Below the pieces are notes generated by a model. It was not told the DNA's origin, did no database searches, and was given only the letters and a program-made list of their open reading frames with translations. A stretch of 61,988 nucleotides of DNA from Clostridia bacterium (GTDB taxonomy: Bacteria; Bacillota; Clostridia; Peptostreptococcales; Anaerovoracaceae), in the NCBI GenBank assembly GCA_024403135.1, contig JAKSSK010000003.1, forward strand, positions 1 through 61,988. Reading direction: 5' to 3'. A program made the translations under genes and the position numbers. Numbering within the stretch: position 1 is the first letter of the stretch; each line of letters opens with the position of its first letter. This document shows positions 34,342-44,159 of the stretch, one piece after another.

Positions 34342-34358
34342 GGAAAGTATTATAAAAT
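34330..34358 (+). promoter_or_regulatory. promoter of the small membrane protein gene
   Basis: TTGAAA (34330-34335) and TAAAAT (34353-34358) have 17-base spacing. It is divergent from, and overlaps by palindrome with, the ileS promoter. Confidence 0.65.
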
Positions 34359-34383
34359 GTTTGTATTAATAAGGAGGTTTACC

Positions 34384-34566
34384 ATGCCACTAATAGTTTT
34401 AGGAATAATATTCATTGCAGCTGTGGGAATTTACTACTATGTAAACTCCAAACCAGGTGCTGTACATAGAAAACAGGAAGTACAAAAGAAGAAGGAAGAT
34501 GGCAATGTCATATTCCTTCCAACAGACATTGAACAAGCAAAAAAAGATTACAAAAAAGATAAATAG
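34384..34566 (+). CDS. small single-span membrane protein (60 residues)
   Basis: It starts MPLIVLGIIFIAAVGIYYYV, so the first 20 residues are a transmembrane helix; the rest is a Lys-rich cytoplasmic tail (KKKEDGNVIFLPTD...KKDYKKDK). An upstream in-frame ATG exists but AAGGAGG lies directly before the chosen one. It has its own promoter and a strong terminator, so it is a real monocistronic gene. I do not recognise a family. Confidence 0.75.
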   Translation: MPLIVLGIIFIAAVGIYYYVNSKPGAVHRKQEVQKKKEDGNVIFLPTDIEQAKKDYKKDK

Positions 34567-34595
34567 CTACCAGCTAAGCCGGTAGCTATTTTTTT
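34563..34595. terminator. bidirectional terminator between the small membrane protein and the 5'-nucleotidase
   Basis: ATAGCTACC pairs with GGTAGCTAT (34563-34571 and 34581-34589), with seven T on the plus side and a T-rich stretch on the minus side. It serves both convergent genes. Confidence 0.85.
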
Positions 34596-34610
34596 ATCTT
34601 TTGTAATTTA

Positions 34611-36230
34611 CTATTTAATAACGATTCTGCCTTGAGGAGCAGCGTAATCTTGTCCAATTACTCCGCCAAGTTGTTCAGTTACGAATAACATTACAGCTTC
34701 GTCTACAGGAATACCTGTGTCGAATTGTGATGTTGCTGCTGCAAATGCATAGTATGTATCTCCACCAGCTGCGCAGAAGTTGTTAGTAACTACTGCATAA
34801 ACGTCATCCTTGTTGAATGGTTGTCCATTAACTGAATCGATAGTAACTCTAGCGATCTTCTTAGGTCCATAGTAAGTTGAACCAGGATATGTTTCATCGT
34901 TAGCAACATAAGCCTTTAAAGTATCTAATGTGAACTGTAAACCTGATACTTGTGGGAATCCACCTACAGCTTCAGGAGTGCAATATGTTGATGCTTCTAA
35001 AGCTTCAAGAAGTTCTGCACCTGTTACATATACAACTGCTACAGTGTTTCCAAATGGAAGAACAGTGTTGATATCCTTCTTTGATACATCGCCAGGGTTG
35101 ATTGTAGCACGGATTCCTCCTCCGTTAGTTACTGCTACAACGTGGTCTGCATCAACTTCTGTGATACCACCAGTGTAAGCTACTGACCATAGCATTGCAT
35201 CTGTAATTAAGTCACCATTGTTAGTTTCGCTATCACGGTTACCTTGAGGAGCCTTGTCACCGTTTAGAGTAACTTCTGACTTAGCGAATACTTCGCCATA
35301 TTCAGCATCTACTCTATCCATGATCTTCTTAGCTGCCTTTTCAACCTTCTTATCTACTGGGCTCTTTTCGCCTACTTGATAAAGTTCGTGCTTAACGATT
35401 TCCTTCTTAGCCTTATCGATTACTACTACACCGATGTTTTCAAAAGCAGTACCAGTTGATTGAATTAAATCACCTGCTTCGCTTTCTGTCATTACAGTGT
35501 GTGAGTGTCCATCGATTACTAGGTCAAGACCTTGAGCAAATAGACCAGGGAATACATCTACTGATCTATAAGGAGCTGATTCACCATCAACGCCTAAGTG
35601 AGATAAAGCGATGATTACGTCACAATCTCTAGCTCTTAAAGCTCTAACAGCCTTCATTGCGCTTTCCTTAACAGCCTTACCAGTTGCAAACTGTAATCCC
35701 TTGATTAGAGCAGGATTTACCTTAGTTTGAGCTTCTGGAGTTTCAACGCCAAAGAAACCGATCTTAAGACCATCTTTCTCGATAATTGTGTAGCTATCGT
35801 AGATAGTGTTTCCGTCTGCATCGAATACGTCTGTGCAAACTACCTTAAAGTTAGCCTTTGAAAGGTTTTCCTTAAGTTGATCGTAGCCGAAGTCGAATTC
35901 GTGGTTACCAAGTGTTGCAACATCGTAACCTACAGCGTTCATCATATCTACAGCATCAGCACCCTTAGTAGTGCTTACGTAAGTAGTACCTTGGCTAAAG
36001 TCACCTGCATCAGCAAGAATAACTTCTGCACCAAGTTTTTCGTACTTTTTAGCTAGGCCAGCCATATATTTATAGCCGTCTACATTTCCGTGTACGTCAT
36101 TTGAGTGAAGAACTACGACTTTACCTGCATATGGTTGAAGTACTGAACAGTTACCAGCGAATACGCTAGTTGGCATAAATGCGAATACTAAAGCTAATGC
36201 AAGTAAAAGACTTACTATTTTTTTCTTCAT
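34611..36230 (-). CDS. secreted bifunctional 5'-nucleotidase / 2',3'-cyclic phosphodiesterase family protein
   Basis: This 539-residue protein has a cleavable signal peptide ending near TSVFAG. The metallophosphatase motifs VVLHSNDVHGN, DAGDFSQGT, LGNHEFDFG, ALSHLGVDGE and DGHSHT bind the two metal ions. The C-terminal 5'-nucleotidase domain holds NGGGIRATI, GDLITDAM and the substrate-binding NNFCAAGGD. It dephosphorylates extracellular nucleotides for scavenging. There is no LPxTG anchor, so it is released or loosely bound. It has its own promoter and may act upstream of hpt in purine salvage. Confidence 0.93.
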   Translation of the reverse strand: MKKKIVSLLLALALVFAFMPTSVFAGNCSVLQPYAGKVVVLHSNDVHGNVDGYKYMAGLAKKYEKLGAEVILADAGDFSQGTTYVSTTKGADAVDMMNAVGYDVATLGNHEFDFGYDQLKENLSKANFKVVCTDVFDADGNTIYDSYTIIEKDGLKIGFFGVETPEAQTKVNPALIKGLQFATGKAVKESAMKAVRALRARDCDVIIALSHLGVDGESAPYRSVDVFPGLFAQGLDLVIDGHSHTVMTESEAGDLIQSTGTAFENIGVVVIDKAKKEIVKHELYQVGEKSPVDKKVEKAAKKIMDRVDAEYGEVFAKSEVTLNGDKAPQGNRDSETNNGDLITDAMLWSVAYTGGITEVDADHVVAVTNGGGIRATINPGDVSKKDINTVLPFGNTVAVVYVTGAELLEALEASTYCTPEAVGGFPQVSGLQFTLDTLKAYVANDETYPGSTYYGPKKIARVTIDSVNGQPFNKDDVYAVVTNNFCAAGGDTYYAFAAATSQFDTGIPVDEAVMLFVTEQLGGVIGQDYAAPQGRIVIK

Positions 36231-36265
36231 TTGACCTCCTCCTTTTCATAATAAATCACACATAC

Positions 36266-36294
36266 ATTATATACTCCTTACAGTAAATGGTAAA
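36266..36294 (-). promoter_or_regulatory. promoter of the 5'-nucleotidase gene
   Basis: Minus-strand TTTACC (36289-36294) and TATAAT (36266-36271) have 17-base spacing. Confidence 0.65.
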
Positions 36295-36301
36295 GAAAAA
36301 A

Positions 36302-36319
36302 AGCGCAGATAACTGCGCT
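36302..36319 (-). terminator. terminator of the tig-to-pduL gene run
   Basis: Minus-strand AGCGCAG-TTAT-CTGCGCT is followed by seven T, just after the pduL stop. Confidence 0.85.
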
Positions 36320-36330
36320 AATTGTTTAAT

Positions 36331-36900
36331 TTATTTTACGATTAATTCGCATTCAGCGTTAGGGCCGATTCCTGCTGCATTTGCTTCGTCTGTGTCAAGG
36401 TGGCATTCTGCTACGAAGTTGTCCTTAACTCTTACTAATACTTGATCAAATGTTACAGCTCTTTCGCCTTCTAATCTGATGCTGATCATATCCTTATCCT
36501 TTACGCCTGCTTCAGCAGCTTCTGCTGGTGATAGGTGAACGTGTCTTAAAGCAGCGATTGCTCCCTTTTCTAGTTCAACTTCTCCGCAAGGTCCTACTAG
36601 CTTTACGCCAGGAGTTCCATCTAACTTACCTGATTCTGCAACTGGAGCCTTAACTCCGATTGTTCTAGCGTCTGTAAGAGCTAGTTCAACTTGTGATTCA
36701 GGTCTAACTGGTCCAAGAACTCTAACGCCTGCTAAAGTCTTCTTAGGGCCAACGATGTCTACTAATTGATCTGAAGCGAATTGTCCAGGTTGAACTAATT
36801 CCTTCTTAACTGTAAGTTCTGCTCCAGGTCCGAATAGAGTGTCAAGATCCTTTTGGCTTAGGTGTACGTGCTTGTTTGAAATTCCAACTTGTACTTTCAT
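36331..36900 (-). CDS. pduL: phosphate propanoyltransferase / phosphotransacetylase PduL
   Basis: This 189-residue protein has the two PduL metal-binding motifs, HVHL at 11-14 and RHVHLSP near 115, plus GPVRPESQVELA. It interconverts acyl-CoA and acyl phosphate, here probably acetyl-CoA and acetyl phosphate. The N-terminal encapsulation peptide of microcompartment versions is absent, and no shell genes are near, so this is a housekeeping phosphotransacylase. It follows hpt by 24 bases and precedes a terminator. Confidence 0.92.
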   Translation of the reverse strand: MKVQVGISNKHVHLSQKDLDTLFGPGAELTVKKELVQPGQFASDQLVDIVGPKKTLAGVRVLGPVRPESQVELALTDARTIGVKAPVAESGKLDGTPGVKLVGPCGEVELEKGAIAALRHVHLSPAEAAEAGVKDKDMISIRLEGERAVTFDQVLVRVKDNFVAECHLDTDEANAAGIGPNAECELIVK

Positions 36901-36924
36901 TTTTCTTTATCTCCTTTTTAAATA

Positions 36925-37449
36925 TTAACCTTCTAAAAAGCTTACATAAGGTAGGCTTCTGTATTTTTGGTCGTAGTCTAGGCCATAACCGACAACGAAT
37001 AGATTTTCAATTTCGAATCCGATGTAGTCTCCCTGTACATCTGCAATTCTTCTTGATGGCTTGTCTAACATTGAACATATCTTAACGCACTTAGGATTTC
37101 TTTCCTTTAACTGGTTCTTAATATAGTTTAAAGTAGTACCTGTATCGATGATGTCCTCAATGATGATTACGTTCTTTCCGTGAAGATCTGTTTCAATATC
37201 CTTCTTGATGGTTACAATACCTGAAGTTGTAGTGCTTGAACCATAGCTTGAAGCCCAGATATAGTCGATCTTAACATCTAAAGATATAGCCTTCATGATA
37301 TCTGCCATCCACAGGCATGAACCCTTTAATGTGCCGATTAAAATAACTTCTTCTCCTGCAAATTCCTTGGTGATTTCTTCGCCAATTTCCTTTGCTCTCT
37401 TTTGAATTTGTTTCTCAGTAAATAAAATAGTTCCGATTGTGTCCGCCAT
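36925..37449 (-). CDS. hpt: hypoxanthine phosphoribosyltransferase
   Basis: The start at 37449 (MADTIGTILFTEKQIQ, with AAAGGAG before it) gives 174 residues; the frame is open eight codons further but would overlap the DUF1232 gene. The PRPP-binding motif is VIIIEDIIDTGTTLNY, preceded by the flexible-loop segment ASSYGSSTTTSG. It salvages hypoxanthine and guanine to IMP and GMP. It may feed on bases released by the secreted nucleotidase next door. Confidence 0.95.
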   Translation of the reverse strand: MADTIGTILFTEKQIQKRAKEIGEEITKEFAGEEVILIGTLKGSCLWMADIMKAISLDVKIDYIWASSYGSSTTTSGIVTIKKDIETDLHGKNVIIIEDIIDTGTTLNYIKNQLKERNPKCVKICSMLDKPSRRIADVQGDYIGFEIENLFVVGYGLDYDQKYRSLPYVSFLEG

Positions 37450-37459
37450 TTTTTCTCCT

Positions 37460-37786
37460 TTACTCATCGTCATCTTCTACATTAAATTCTACACCCTCGA
37501 CCACGTTATTGTCATTAAATTTCTTTGAAAAGTCTATAACGTTTGAGCCATACCAGTAGGAGTCAAGCGTCTTTCTAAGACCAAAGATAATTCCTATCCA
37601 AAGTGCAACGTCGTCTACTATGTTCAGAGGAAATGCTACCATTGGAATTAAATCGAATGGCATGATTACATAGGCTATACCAACCACGATTAAAAGCTTC
37701 TTCCATAGGGATACGGATTTATCTCTCATCATGGATTTTATAGCGGCAATCCTCTTTATTAATACTCTAAATCCAACAAATTGCAT
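37460..37786 (-). CDS. DUF1232 (YkvA-like) membrane protein
   Basis: This 108-residue protein has the DUF1232 core: VSLWKKLLIVVGIAYVIMPFDLIP followed by VDDVALWIGI. Two hydrophobic segments flank the DLIP turn. The tail is acidic. The function of the family is unknown. It abuts engB (no gap) and lies 10 bases before hpt. Confidence 0.85.
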   Translation of the reverse strand: MQFVGFRVLIKRIAAIKSMMRDKSVSLWKKLLIVVGIAYVIMPFDLIPMVAFPLNIVDDVALWIGIIFGLRKTLDSYWYGSNVIDFSKKFNDNNVVEGVEFNVEDDDE

Positions 37787-38374
37787 TTAACCCTCCAGTA
37801 AAGAATCTATAACATCTAGCAAATCTTCGTGGCCTGTTCTCTTTAAGGCGGATACTGGTATTAATATATCCTCCTTTGAAAGGTTTAGGCTTTTTCTAAT
37901 AACAGCAAGATTCTTTTGCATCTCGTTTCTGGAAACCTTGTCCGCCTTTGTGGCAACAACGATTCCATCAAGTCCATAATACCTTAGATACTCATACATT
38001 TCAACATCTTGCTTTGATGGAGCATGTCTAATATCTACCAGTTGGACCACCTTTTTTAAACCATCCCTGTGCTCCAGGTAGCTTTCCATCATCCTCCCCC
38101 AATCCTGGGTGATGGACTTAGATACCTTGGCATAGCCGTAGCCTGGAAGGTCCACTATTCTAAACCTATCGTTTATCTGGTAGAAGTTGATGGTCCTGGT
38201 CTTTCCTGGACTACCACTTACTCTAGCAAGCTTCTTTCTACCTGTAAGAAGGTTTAGAAGGGAGGACTTACCCACGTTTGATCTACCAGCAAAAGCGATT
38301 TCAACCATGTTGTCCTCTGGATATTGATTTTCCCTTACCGCTACTGCAACAAGGTCTGATTTTACTACCTTCAT
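37787..38374 (-). CDS. engB: ribosome biogenesis GTP-binding protein EngB (YsxC)
   Basis: This 195-residue Era-like GTPase has G1 GRSNVGKSSLLN, G3 DLPGYGYA and G4 TKADK. It is needed for assembly of the 50S subunit. Lon-engB adjacency (lon-ysxC) is also the order in Bacillus, which supports the assignment. The gap to lon is 9 bases. Confidence 0.96.
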   Translation of the reverse strand: MKVVKSDLVAVAVRENQYPEDNMVEIAFAGRSNVGKSSLLNLLTGRKKLARVSGSPGKTRTINFYQINDRFRIVDLPGYGYAKVSKSITQDWGRMMESYLEHRDGLKKVVQLVDIRHAPSKQDVEMYEYLRYYGLDGIVVATKADKVSRNEMQKNLAVIRKSLNLSKEDILIPVSALKRTGHEDLLDVIDSLLEG

Positions 38375-38383
38375 TTCTTCTCC

Positions 38384-40750
38384 TTATTTCACAAGGGCTA
38401 TATCTAAGGCTTCATCAGCCTTTTCAATGGTTACAAATTTAAGTTCCTTCCTTACGGATTGAGGAATGTCGTCTATATCTGCCTTGTTGTCCTTAGGTAG
38501 GATTATTGTCTTTACTCCTGCCCTGTGGGCTGCAAGAACCTTTTCCTTGATTCCGCCTACTGCAAGGATCTTTCCTGTAAGGGTAATTTCACCTGTCATG
38601 GCTACATCCTTTCTAACAGGTGTATCTGTTAAAGCGGATACCATGGATGTGAACATTGTAACTCCAGCTGATGGGCCGTCCTTTGGAACTGCTCCTTCTG
38701 GAACGTGAATGTGGATGTCCTTCTTTTCGTAGAAGTCTCCGCCAATTCCAAGGACCCTGATGTATGACATGGCTGCCTTTGCGCTTTCCTGCATAACATC
38801 TCCCAGCTGTCCTGTAAGGCTAACCTTACCTGAGCCTGGCATTAGGGCTGTCTCGATAAACAGAGTATCTCCACCTACTCTGGTCCATGCCATTCCAGTT
38901 ACTACGCCTACTTCGCTCTTTCCTTCTACCACATCGTAGAAGTATTTCTTCTTTCCAAGGAAGCCCTCTAAGCTTGAAGGCATTACCTTCACGCTCTTAG
39001 TCTTTGTAGTTACAACCTTCTTTGCCGTCTTTCTTGCGATGGTGGCAATTTCTCTTTCCAGGTTTCTAACTCCAGCTTCTCTTGTATATGAGTTGATAAT
39101 ATTCCTAATGCTCTTTTCACTAAATGTTAGAGCATTCTTTGAAAGTCCGTGTTCCTTAACCTTCTTTGGTATTAAGTATCTCTTTGCAATCTCCAGCTTT
39201 TCCTCTTCTGTGTATCCTGGAATTTCAATTACTTCCATTCTGTCAAGAAGTGGTTCTGGAATTGTATCCACGCTGTTTGCCGTGGTGATGAACATTACCT
39301 TGGAAAGATCAAAAGGTACCTCAAGGAAGTGATCCTTAAAGTCCTTGTTCTGCTCAGGGTCAAGGACTTCTAAAAGTGCAGATGAAGGGTCGCCCTTGTA
39401 GTCTGCGCCGATCTTATCCACCTCGTCAAACAGGAATACTGGATTGTTTACTCCTGCTTCCTTGATAAGGCTGATGATTCTACCAGGCATAGCGCCTATG
39501 TAGGTCTTTCTGTGGCCTCTTATCTCAGCCTCGTCCCTAACGCCGCCTAGGGACATTCTTACGAACTGCCTTCCTGTAGCTCTTGCTATGGATGATGCTA
39601 CGGAGGTCTTACCTACTCCTGGTGGACCTACTAAGCAGATGATAGGTCCTCTTATCTCCTTGGATAGGTGAATTACTGATAGGTACTCCACTATCCTTTC
39701 CTTAACCTTATCTAGGCCGTAGTGATCTTCGTTTAAGATCTTCTCAGCCTTCTTAATATTTGAATTTGTCTTGCTCTGTTTGTTCCACGGTAAAGCTAAA
39801 GCTGTCTCAATGAATGTCCTTGAAACGGTGCTTTCTGCGCTCATTGGCTGCATCTTTGCAAACCTTTGAATCTCTTTACGTATCTTTTCGTCGGTCTTTT
39901 CCTCTAGATGTAGTTCATCCAGCTGCTTTAACCATTCAAGGGATTCTTGACCTGGATCTTCGCCCACTCCAAGTTCCTTTTGGATTGTCTTCATCTGCTC
40001 GTGAAGGAAGAAATCCTTTTGGTTCTTGTTCATGGCCTTTTGAACCTTCTGTGAAATTTCCTTTTCAACCTGTACAATCTGGTTTTCTTCTACGATTGCC
40101 TTGTAAAGTCTATTAAGTCTTTCATTTACATCTAGGCCTTCAAGTACAGCCTGCTTTTCCTCAATCTTTAAAAGCATCTGTGTTGCGATGGTATCTGCAA
40201 CTAGACCTGGATCGTCGATGGAGCATATTGCTTCCACGATTTCAGGCTTTATCTTTTCGTCTGTCAGGCTTAGATGCTCTTTATATACCTCTATGACTAG
40301 CCTTGTTAGGGCTTCAGTCTCTATTAGCTTTTCAACATCCACCTGTTCATCAAGCTTGGAAACCCTCACCTTTAGATAAGGTTCCTGCATGGTGACTTCA
40401 GTGATCTTGGCTCTGCATCTTCCGTCAACAAGGACTCTTGAAACGTCTCCCTTTAGCTTTAGAACCTGCTTGATTCTAACGATGGTACCTACCTGGTACC
40501 AGTCATCCTCTGTTGGAAGAAGTACGTCGTCATCCTTTTGGCTTGCCACGAACAGGTACTTTCCTGTGTTCATAGCTTCGTCTAGAGCCTTCATGGATTT
40601 TTCTCTACCGATATCGAAGTTGACTATGGTCTTTGGGAAGATAGTCAGACCTCTTAAAGGAACAAATGGAAGCTCTATAAGTTCTGAATCTAATATTTTG
40701 TTGTCGTCTTCAAGATCTAGCTCGTCTAAAGCTTTTTCTAGTTCGTCCAT
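38384..40750 (-). CDS. lon: ATP-dependent protease Lon (LonA)
   Basis: This 788-residue protease has the N-terminal LAN substrate domain (ELPFVPLRGLTIFP), a coiled middle, the AAA+ domain with Walker A GPPGVGKTS and Walker B PVFLFDEVDKI, and the C-terminal S16 domain. The catalytic serine is in PKDGPSAGVTM and the lysine in GGIKEKVLAAHRAG. It degrades misfolded and regulatory proteins. AGGAGG precedes the start. A hairpin separates it from clpX; no lonB gene lies between as it does in Bacillus. Confidence 0.97.
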   Translation of the reverse strand: MDELEKALDELDLEDDNKILDSELIELPFVPLRGLTIFPKTIVNFDIGREKSMKALDEAMNTGKYLFVASQKDDDVLLPTEDDWYQVGTIVRIKQVLKLKGDVSRVLVDGRCRAKITEVTMQEPYLKVRVSKLDEQVDVEKLIETEALTRLVIEVYKEHLSLTDEKIKPEIVEAICSIDDPGLVADTIATQMLLKIEEKQAVLEGLDVNERLNRLYKAIVEENQIVQVEKEISQKVQKAMNKNQKDFFLHEQMKTIQKELGVGEDPGQESLEWLKQLDELHLEEKTDEKIRKEIQRFAKMQPMSAESTVSRTFIETALALPWNKQSKTNSNIKKAEKILNEDHYGLDKVKERIVEYLSVIHLSKEIRGPIICLVGPPGVGKTSVASSIARATGRQFVRMSLGGVRDEAEIRGHRKTYIGAMPGRIISLIKEAGVNNPVFLFDEVDKIGADYKGDPSSALLEVLDPEQNKDFKDHFLEVPFDLSKVMFITTANSVDTIPEPLLDRMEVIEIPGYTEEEKLEIAKRYLIPKKVKEHGLSKNALTFSEKSIRNIINSYTREAGVRNLEREIATIARKTAKKVVTTKTKSVKVMPSSLEGFLGKKKYFYDVVEGKSEVGVVTGMAWTRVGGDTLFIETALMPGSGKVSLTGQLGDVMQESAKAAMSYIRVLGIGGDFYEKKDIHIHVPEGAVPKDGPSAGVTMFTSMVSALTDTPVRKDVAMTGEITLTGKILAVGGIKEKVLAAHRAGVKTIILPKDNKADIDDIPQSVRKELKFVTIEKADEALDIALVK

Positions 40751-40769
40751 CTATACCTCCTAAAAATTC

Positions 40770-40789
40770 AAGGCGACATATGCCGCCTT
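40770..40789 (-). terminator. hairpin between clpX and lon
   Basis: AAGGCGACAT faces ATGCCGCCTT with one mismatched pair, followed on the minus strand by GAATTTTT. It is probably a partial terminator or attenuator within the tig-clpP-clpX-lon run. Confidence 0.55.
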
Positions 40790-40794
40790 AAATG

Positions 40795-42033
40795 CTATTT
40801 ATGTGTCAAAACCACCTTTGGCTCCTTGGCCTCTTGGTCGTCCTGGCTTAGGGTGCACTTGGAAATGTCGTTTCTTGAAGGAACGTCGTACATTACCTCC
40901 ATCATAACCTTTTCCATAATGCTTCTAAGGCCTCTAGCTCCTGTCTTTCTTGCTATAGCCTCCTTTGCTATAGACCTGATGGCGCTTTCCTCTACCTCTA
41001 GGTCTACGTTATCGTATTCGAACAGTTTTTTGTATTGTTTTACAAGAGCGTTCTTTGGCTCAGTTAGGATTCTGATTAAGTCGTCCTCTGAAAGCTCTTC
41101 TAGGGCTACAACTGCTGGAAGTCTACCGATGAACTCTGGAATTAGTCCGTACTTCAGTAGATCCTCTGGTTGTACATCCTTTAAAATATATTTTTCATCT
41201 TCTTTAGAAACTTTTATCTCTGAATTAAATCCGATGACCTTTTCGCCCTGTCTTCTCTGGATGATCTTGTCTAGTCCAGCGAAGGCTCCTCCGCAGATGA
41301 ATAGTACGTCCTTGGTATCGAACTGGATAAATTCCTGAAGTGGGTGCTTTCTTCCGCCCTGTGGTGGAACGTTTGCAACGGTGCCTTCAATGATCTTTAG
41401 AAGTGCCTGCTGCACGCCTTCACCTGATACGTCTCTGGTGATGGACATGTTTTCGCCCTTCTTTGAAATCTTATCTATTTCATCTACGTAGACTATACCT
41501 TTCTGCGCTCTTTCAACGTCGAAGTCTGCTGCTTGAAGAAGCTTAAGAAGAATGTTCTCTACGTCTTCTCCTACGTAGCCTGCTTCTGTAAGAGTTGTTG
41601 CATCTGCAATAGCAAAAGGTACGTTAAGAATCTTGGCTAGGGTCTGAGCTATTAAAGTCTTACCTGAACCTGTAGGTCCAATCATAAGAACGTTACTCTT
41701 TTGAAGCTCTACTCCATCTTCCTTGATTCTGTTCTTGTTGTTAATTCTCTTGTAGTGGTTATATACAGCTACTGAAAGTGCCTTCTTTGCATCTTCTTGA
41801 CCAATTACGTATTGGCCTAGTGCTTCGTAGATTTCCTTTGGCTTTGGAAGCTCGTATTCGTCCTGGTAGCCAGGTCTCTTTTGGGCTTCATCGTCCATCA
41901 TGATTCCTCTACAAAGCTCGACGCATTCGTCGCAGATGTATACCCCAGGACCTGCGATTAGGCGCTTTACTTCAATCTGTGGTTTTCCGCAGAATGAGCA
42001 TTTAAGCTGCTTGTTTTCGTCATATTCTGCCAT
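40795..42033 (-). CDS. clpX: ATP-dependent Clp protease ATPase subunit ClpX
   Basis: This 412-residue AAA+ unfoldase has an N-terminal zinc-binding domain (CSFCGKP...CDECVELC), Walker A GPTGSGKT, the pore loop GYVGED, Walker [11 protein letters not shown] and the RIGF-type loop region IGFNSE preceding ClpP docking. It starts 4 bases after clpP. It selects and unfolds substrates for ClpP. Confidence 0.97.
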   Translation of the reverse strand: MAEYDENKQLKCSFCGKPQIEVKRLIAGPGVYICDECVELCRGIMMDDEAQKRPGYQDEYELPKPKEIYEALGQYVIGQEDAKKALSVAVYNHYKRINNKNRIKEDGVELQKSNVLMIGPTGSGKTLIAQTLAKILNVPFAIADATTLTEAGYVGEDVENILLKLLQAADFDVERAQKGIVYVDEIDKISKKGENMSITRDVSGEGVQQALLKIIEGTVANVPPQGGRKHPLQEFIQFDTKDVLFICGGAFAGLDKIIQRRQGEKVIGFNSEIKVSKEDEKYILKDVQPEDLLKYGLIPEFIGRLPAVVALEELSEDDLIRILTEPKNALVKQYKKLFEYDNVDLEVEESAIRSIAKEAIARKTGARGLRSIMEKVMMEVMYDVPSRNDISKCTLSQDDQEAKEPKVVLTHK

Positions 42034-42037
42034 GTTT

Positions 42038-42619
42038 TTACCTCTTTAAGATAACCTTGTCTATTAGTCCATATGTAGCTGCTTCTTCTGCTGACATGAA
42101 GTTATCTCTCTCAGTGTCCACTGAAACCTCTTCTAGGCTCTTTCCAGTGTTCTCTGCTAGAATCTGGTTTAACTTTTCTCTAGTCTTAAGAATCCAGTCT
42201 GCATGAATCTTAATGTCTGAAGCTTGTCCCTGAACTCCGCCTAGTGGCTGGTGAATCATGATTTCAGCGTTAGGAAGTGCGTATCTCTTGCCCTTTTCTC
42301 CTGCTGAAAGAAGGAATGCTCCCATGCTTGCAGCTAGTCCTACGCAGATAGTGCTTACCTGTGGCTTGATGTACTGCATTGTGTCGTAGATTGCCATGCC
42401 TGCAGTTACGCTGCCGCCAGGGCTGTTGATATATATGCAGATGTCCTTGTCAGGATCCTGTGCTTCTAGGAATAGAAGCTGTGCTACTACTACGCTTGCT
42501 AGGTGATCATCGATTTCTTCGCCTATGAAGATGATTCTATCCTTTAAAAGTCTTGAATAGATATCGTATGATCTTTCGCCTGCTGCTGTTTGTTCAATTA
42601 CATAAGGTACTAATGCCAT
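42038..42619 (-). CDS. clpP: ATP-dependent Clp protease proteolytic subunit ClpP
   Basis: This 193-residue serine peptidase has catalytic Ser98 in [11 protein letters not shown], His123 in MIHQPLGG and Asp in [10 protein letters not shown] near 170. [11 protein letters not shown] is the oxyanion-side motif. It forms the tetradecameric chamber used with ClpX. It follows tig by 11 bases. Confidence 0.97.
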   Translation of the reverse strand: MALVPYVIEQTAAGERSYDIYSRLLKDRIIFIGEEIDDHLASVVVAQLLFLEAQDPDKDICIYINSPGGSVTAGMAIYDTMQYIKPQVSTICVGLAASMGAFLLSAGEKGKRYALPNAEIMIHQPLGGVQGQASDIKIHADWILKTREKLNQILAENTGKSLEEVSVDTERDNFMSAEEAATYGLIDKVILKR

Positions 42620-42630
42620 TTTCTCTCTCC

Positions 42631-43914
42631 CTATTTAATGTTAGCCTTTTCGTAGATTAATTCTACAGCCTTTCTAGTTTGTACGTCTTTCTTGATGTAT
42701 CTTAAGCTGTCTTCGCCTAAGATCTTCTTAACTTGTTCAACTTCCATGTTGTACTGTGAAGCCATTACCTTGATTTCATCGTCAACTTCTTCTTCAGTTG
42801 CCTGAATCTTTTCTTGTCTTGCAATACCGTCAAGGATTAGTCTAGTCTTTACTCTCTTTTCAGCGTCACCCTTCATTTCTTCTCTGAAAGCTGCCATGTC
42901 TGAACCTGTGAACTGTAGGTATTGAGCGATGCCTAGTCCTTGGTATTGAAGTTGCTGATCAAGTTCTCTTACCATCTTGTCTAGTTCGTCTTCTAGCATT
43001 GATGCAGGAATTTCAACTTCTGTCTTTTCGTAGATCTTTTCAAGGATAGCATCCTTCATCTGTTCTACTGAGCCAGCTTCTGCATACTTTTCTAGTCTTT
43101 CTCTAGTTGATGCCTTTAGCTCGTCTAGAGTATCGAATTCGCTTACATCTTTTGCAAATTCATCATCTAATTCTGGAAGTTCTTCTTCCTTGATTTCGTG
43201 TACTAGGCAGTGGAATACTGCTTCCTTACCTGCTAAATCTTCTGCGTGGTATTCTTCTGGGAATGTAACAGTTACATCCTTCTTTTCGCCAGGCTTAACG
43301 CCTACTAGTTGTTCTTCGAATCCAGGAATGAACATGCCTGAGCCAAGCTTAAGTTCTTGTCTTTCAGCTGTGCCGCCTTCGAATTGTTCTTCGCCAACGA
43401 ATCCTGAGTAATCAAGGATAACTGTATCCTCTAGCTTTGCTTCTCTTTCAACTACTACCATTCTAGCGTTTCTCTTTTGAAGCATTTCGATTTCTCTATC
43501 TACGTCTTCGTCCTTAACTTCGTTTACGATCTTGTCTATCTTAACTCCTAGATAATCCTTTACTTCTACTTCTGGTTCGCAAGCTACAGTGATAGTTACT
43601 GTGAAGCCTTCTCCCTTAGCGATCTTTGAGAACTCTGCTCTAGGGCTGTCGATTACTTCTAAATCTAGTTCGTTTAAAGCCTTTGGATATTCACTTGAGA
43701 ATAGCTCGTTAATTGCGTCCTCGAAGAATACGCCTTCTCCGTAGTGCTTTTCAATAATTGTTCTAGGTGCTTTACCTTTTCTGAATCCATCGATGTTAAA
43801 TTGGTCCTTGTTCTTCTTGTATACTTCTACTTGAGCCTGTTCAAACTCTTCTGCAGTAAACTCAATTGAGAACTTAACATCGTTCTTTTCTCTTGAAATA
43901 AAAGTTGCTTTCAT
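42631..43914 (-). CDS. tig: trigger factor
   Basis: This 427-residue ribosome-bound chaperone has an N-terminal ribosome-binding domain with [16 protein letters not shown] (signature GFRKGKAP), the FKBP-type prolyl isomerase domain (about 150-240, [23 protein letters not shown]) and the C-terminal helical chaperone arms. It is first in the tig-clpP-clpX operon, the common Firmicutes order. Confidence 0.97.
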   Translation of the reverse strand: MKATFISREKNDVKFSIEFTAEEFEQAQVEVYKKNKDQFNIDGFRKGKAPRTIIEKHYGEGVFFEDAINELFSSEYPKALNELDLEVIDSPRAEFSKIAKGEGFTVTITVACEPEVEVKDYLGVKIDKIVNEVKDEDVDREIEMLQKRNARMVVVEREAKLEDTVILDYSGFVGEEQFEGGTAERQELKLGSGMFIPGFEEQLVGVKPGEKKDVTVTFPEEYHAEDLAGKEAVFHCLVHEIKEEELPELDDEFAKDVSEFDTLDELKASTRERLEKYAEAGSVEQMKDAILEKIYEKTEVEIPASMLEDELDKMVRELDQQLQYQGLGIAQYLQFTGSDMAAFREEMKGDAEKRVKTRLILDGIARQEKIQATEEEVDDEIKVMASQYNMEVEQVKKILGEDSLRYIKKDVQTRKAVELIYEKANIK

Positions 43915-43958
43915 GTATATATTTCCTCCTAAAATTTATATCTAATCAATACCTGTCA

Positions 43959-43987
43959 ATTATACCCTTTTTCAGGTAAAAAGTAAA
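43959..43987 (-). promoter_or_regulatory. promoter of tig-clpP-clpX
   Basis: Minus-strand TTTACT (43982-43987) and TATAAT (43959-43964) have 17-base spacing. The 170 bases further upstream (to 44159) are AT-rich; I see no gene and only a weak ATATTTCC/GGAAATAT hairpin there. Confidence 0.7.
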
Positions 43988-44159
43988 CCAAAATGGCCAT
44001 ATATTTCCATTAAAAAAAGGAAATATCTATACCAATAGTACAAATACTTCCTCTTTTGCATATTTTTTCTGTAAAAATCCATAATTTTGGTCTAATTTTA
44101 ATACAAAACTATGCATTTTATGTATATTTCCGTAATATATCCGAATATTTGTATGTATA

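Noticed and set aside
40826..41338. 170-codon plus-strand open frame opposite clpX
   Set aside because: Entirely within clpX, with composition of a reverse-strand shadow.
43988..44159. Possible small gene or RNA in the AT-rich gap between tig and the CYTH gene
   Set aside because: No ribosome site, no conserved RNA motif and only a weak hairpin were seen.
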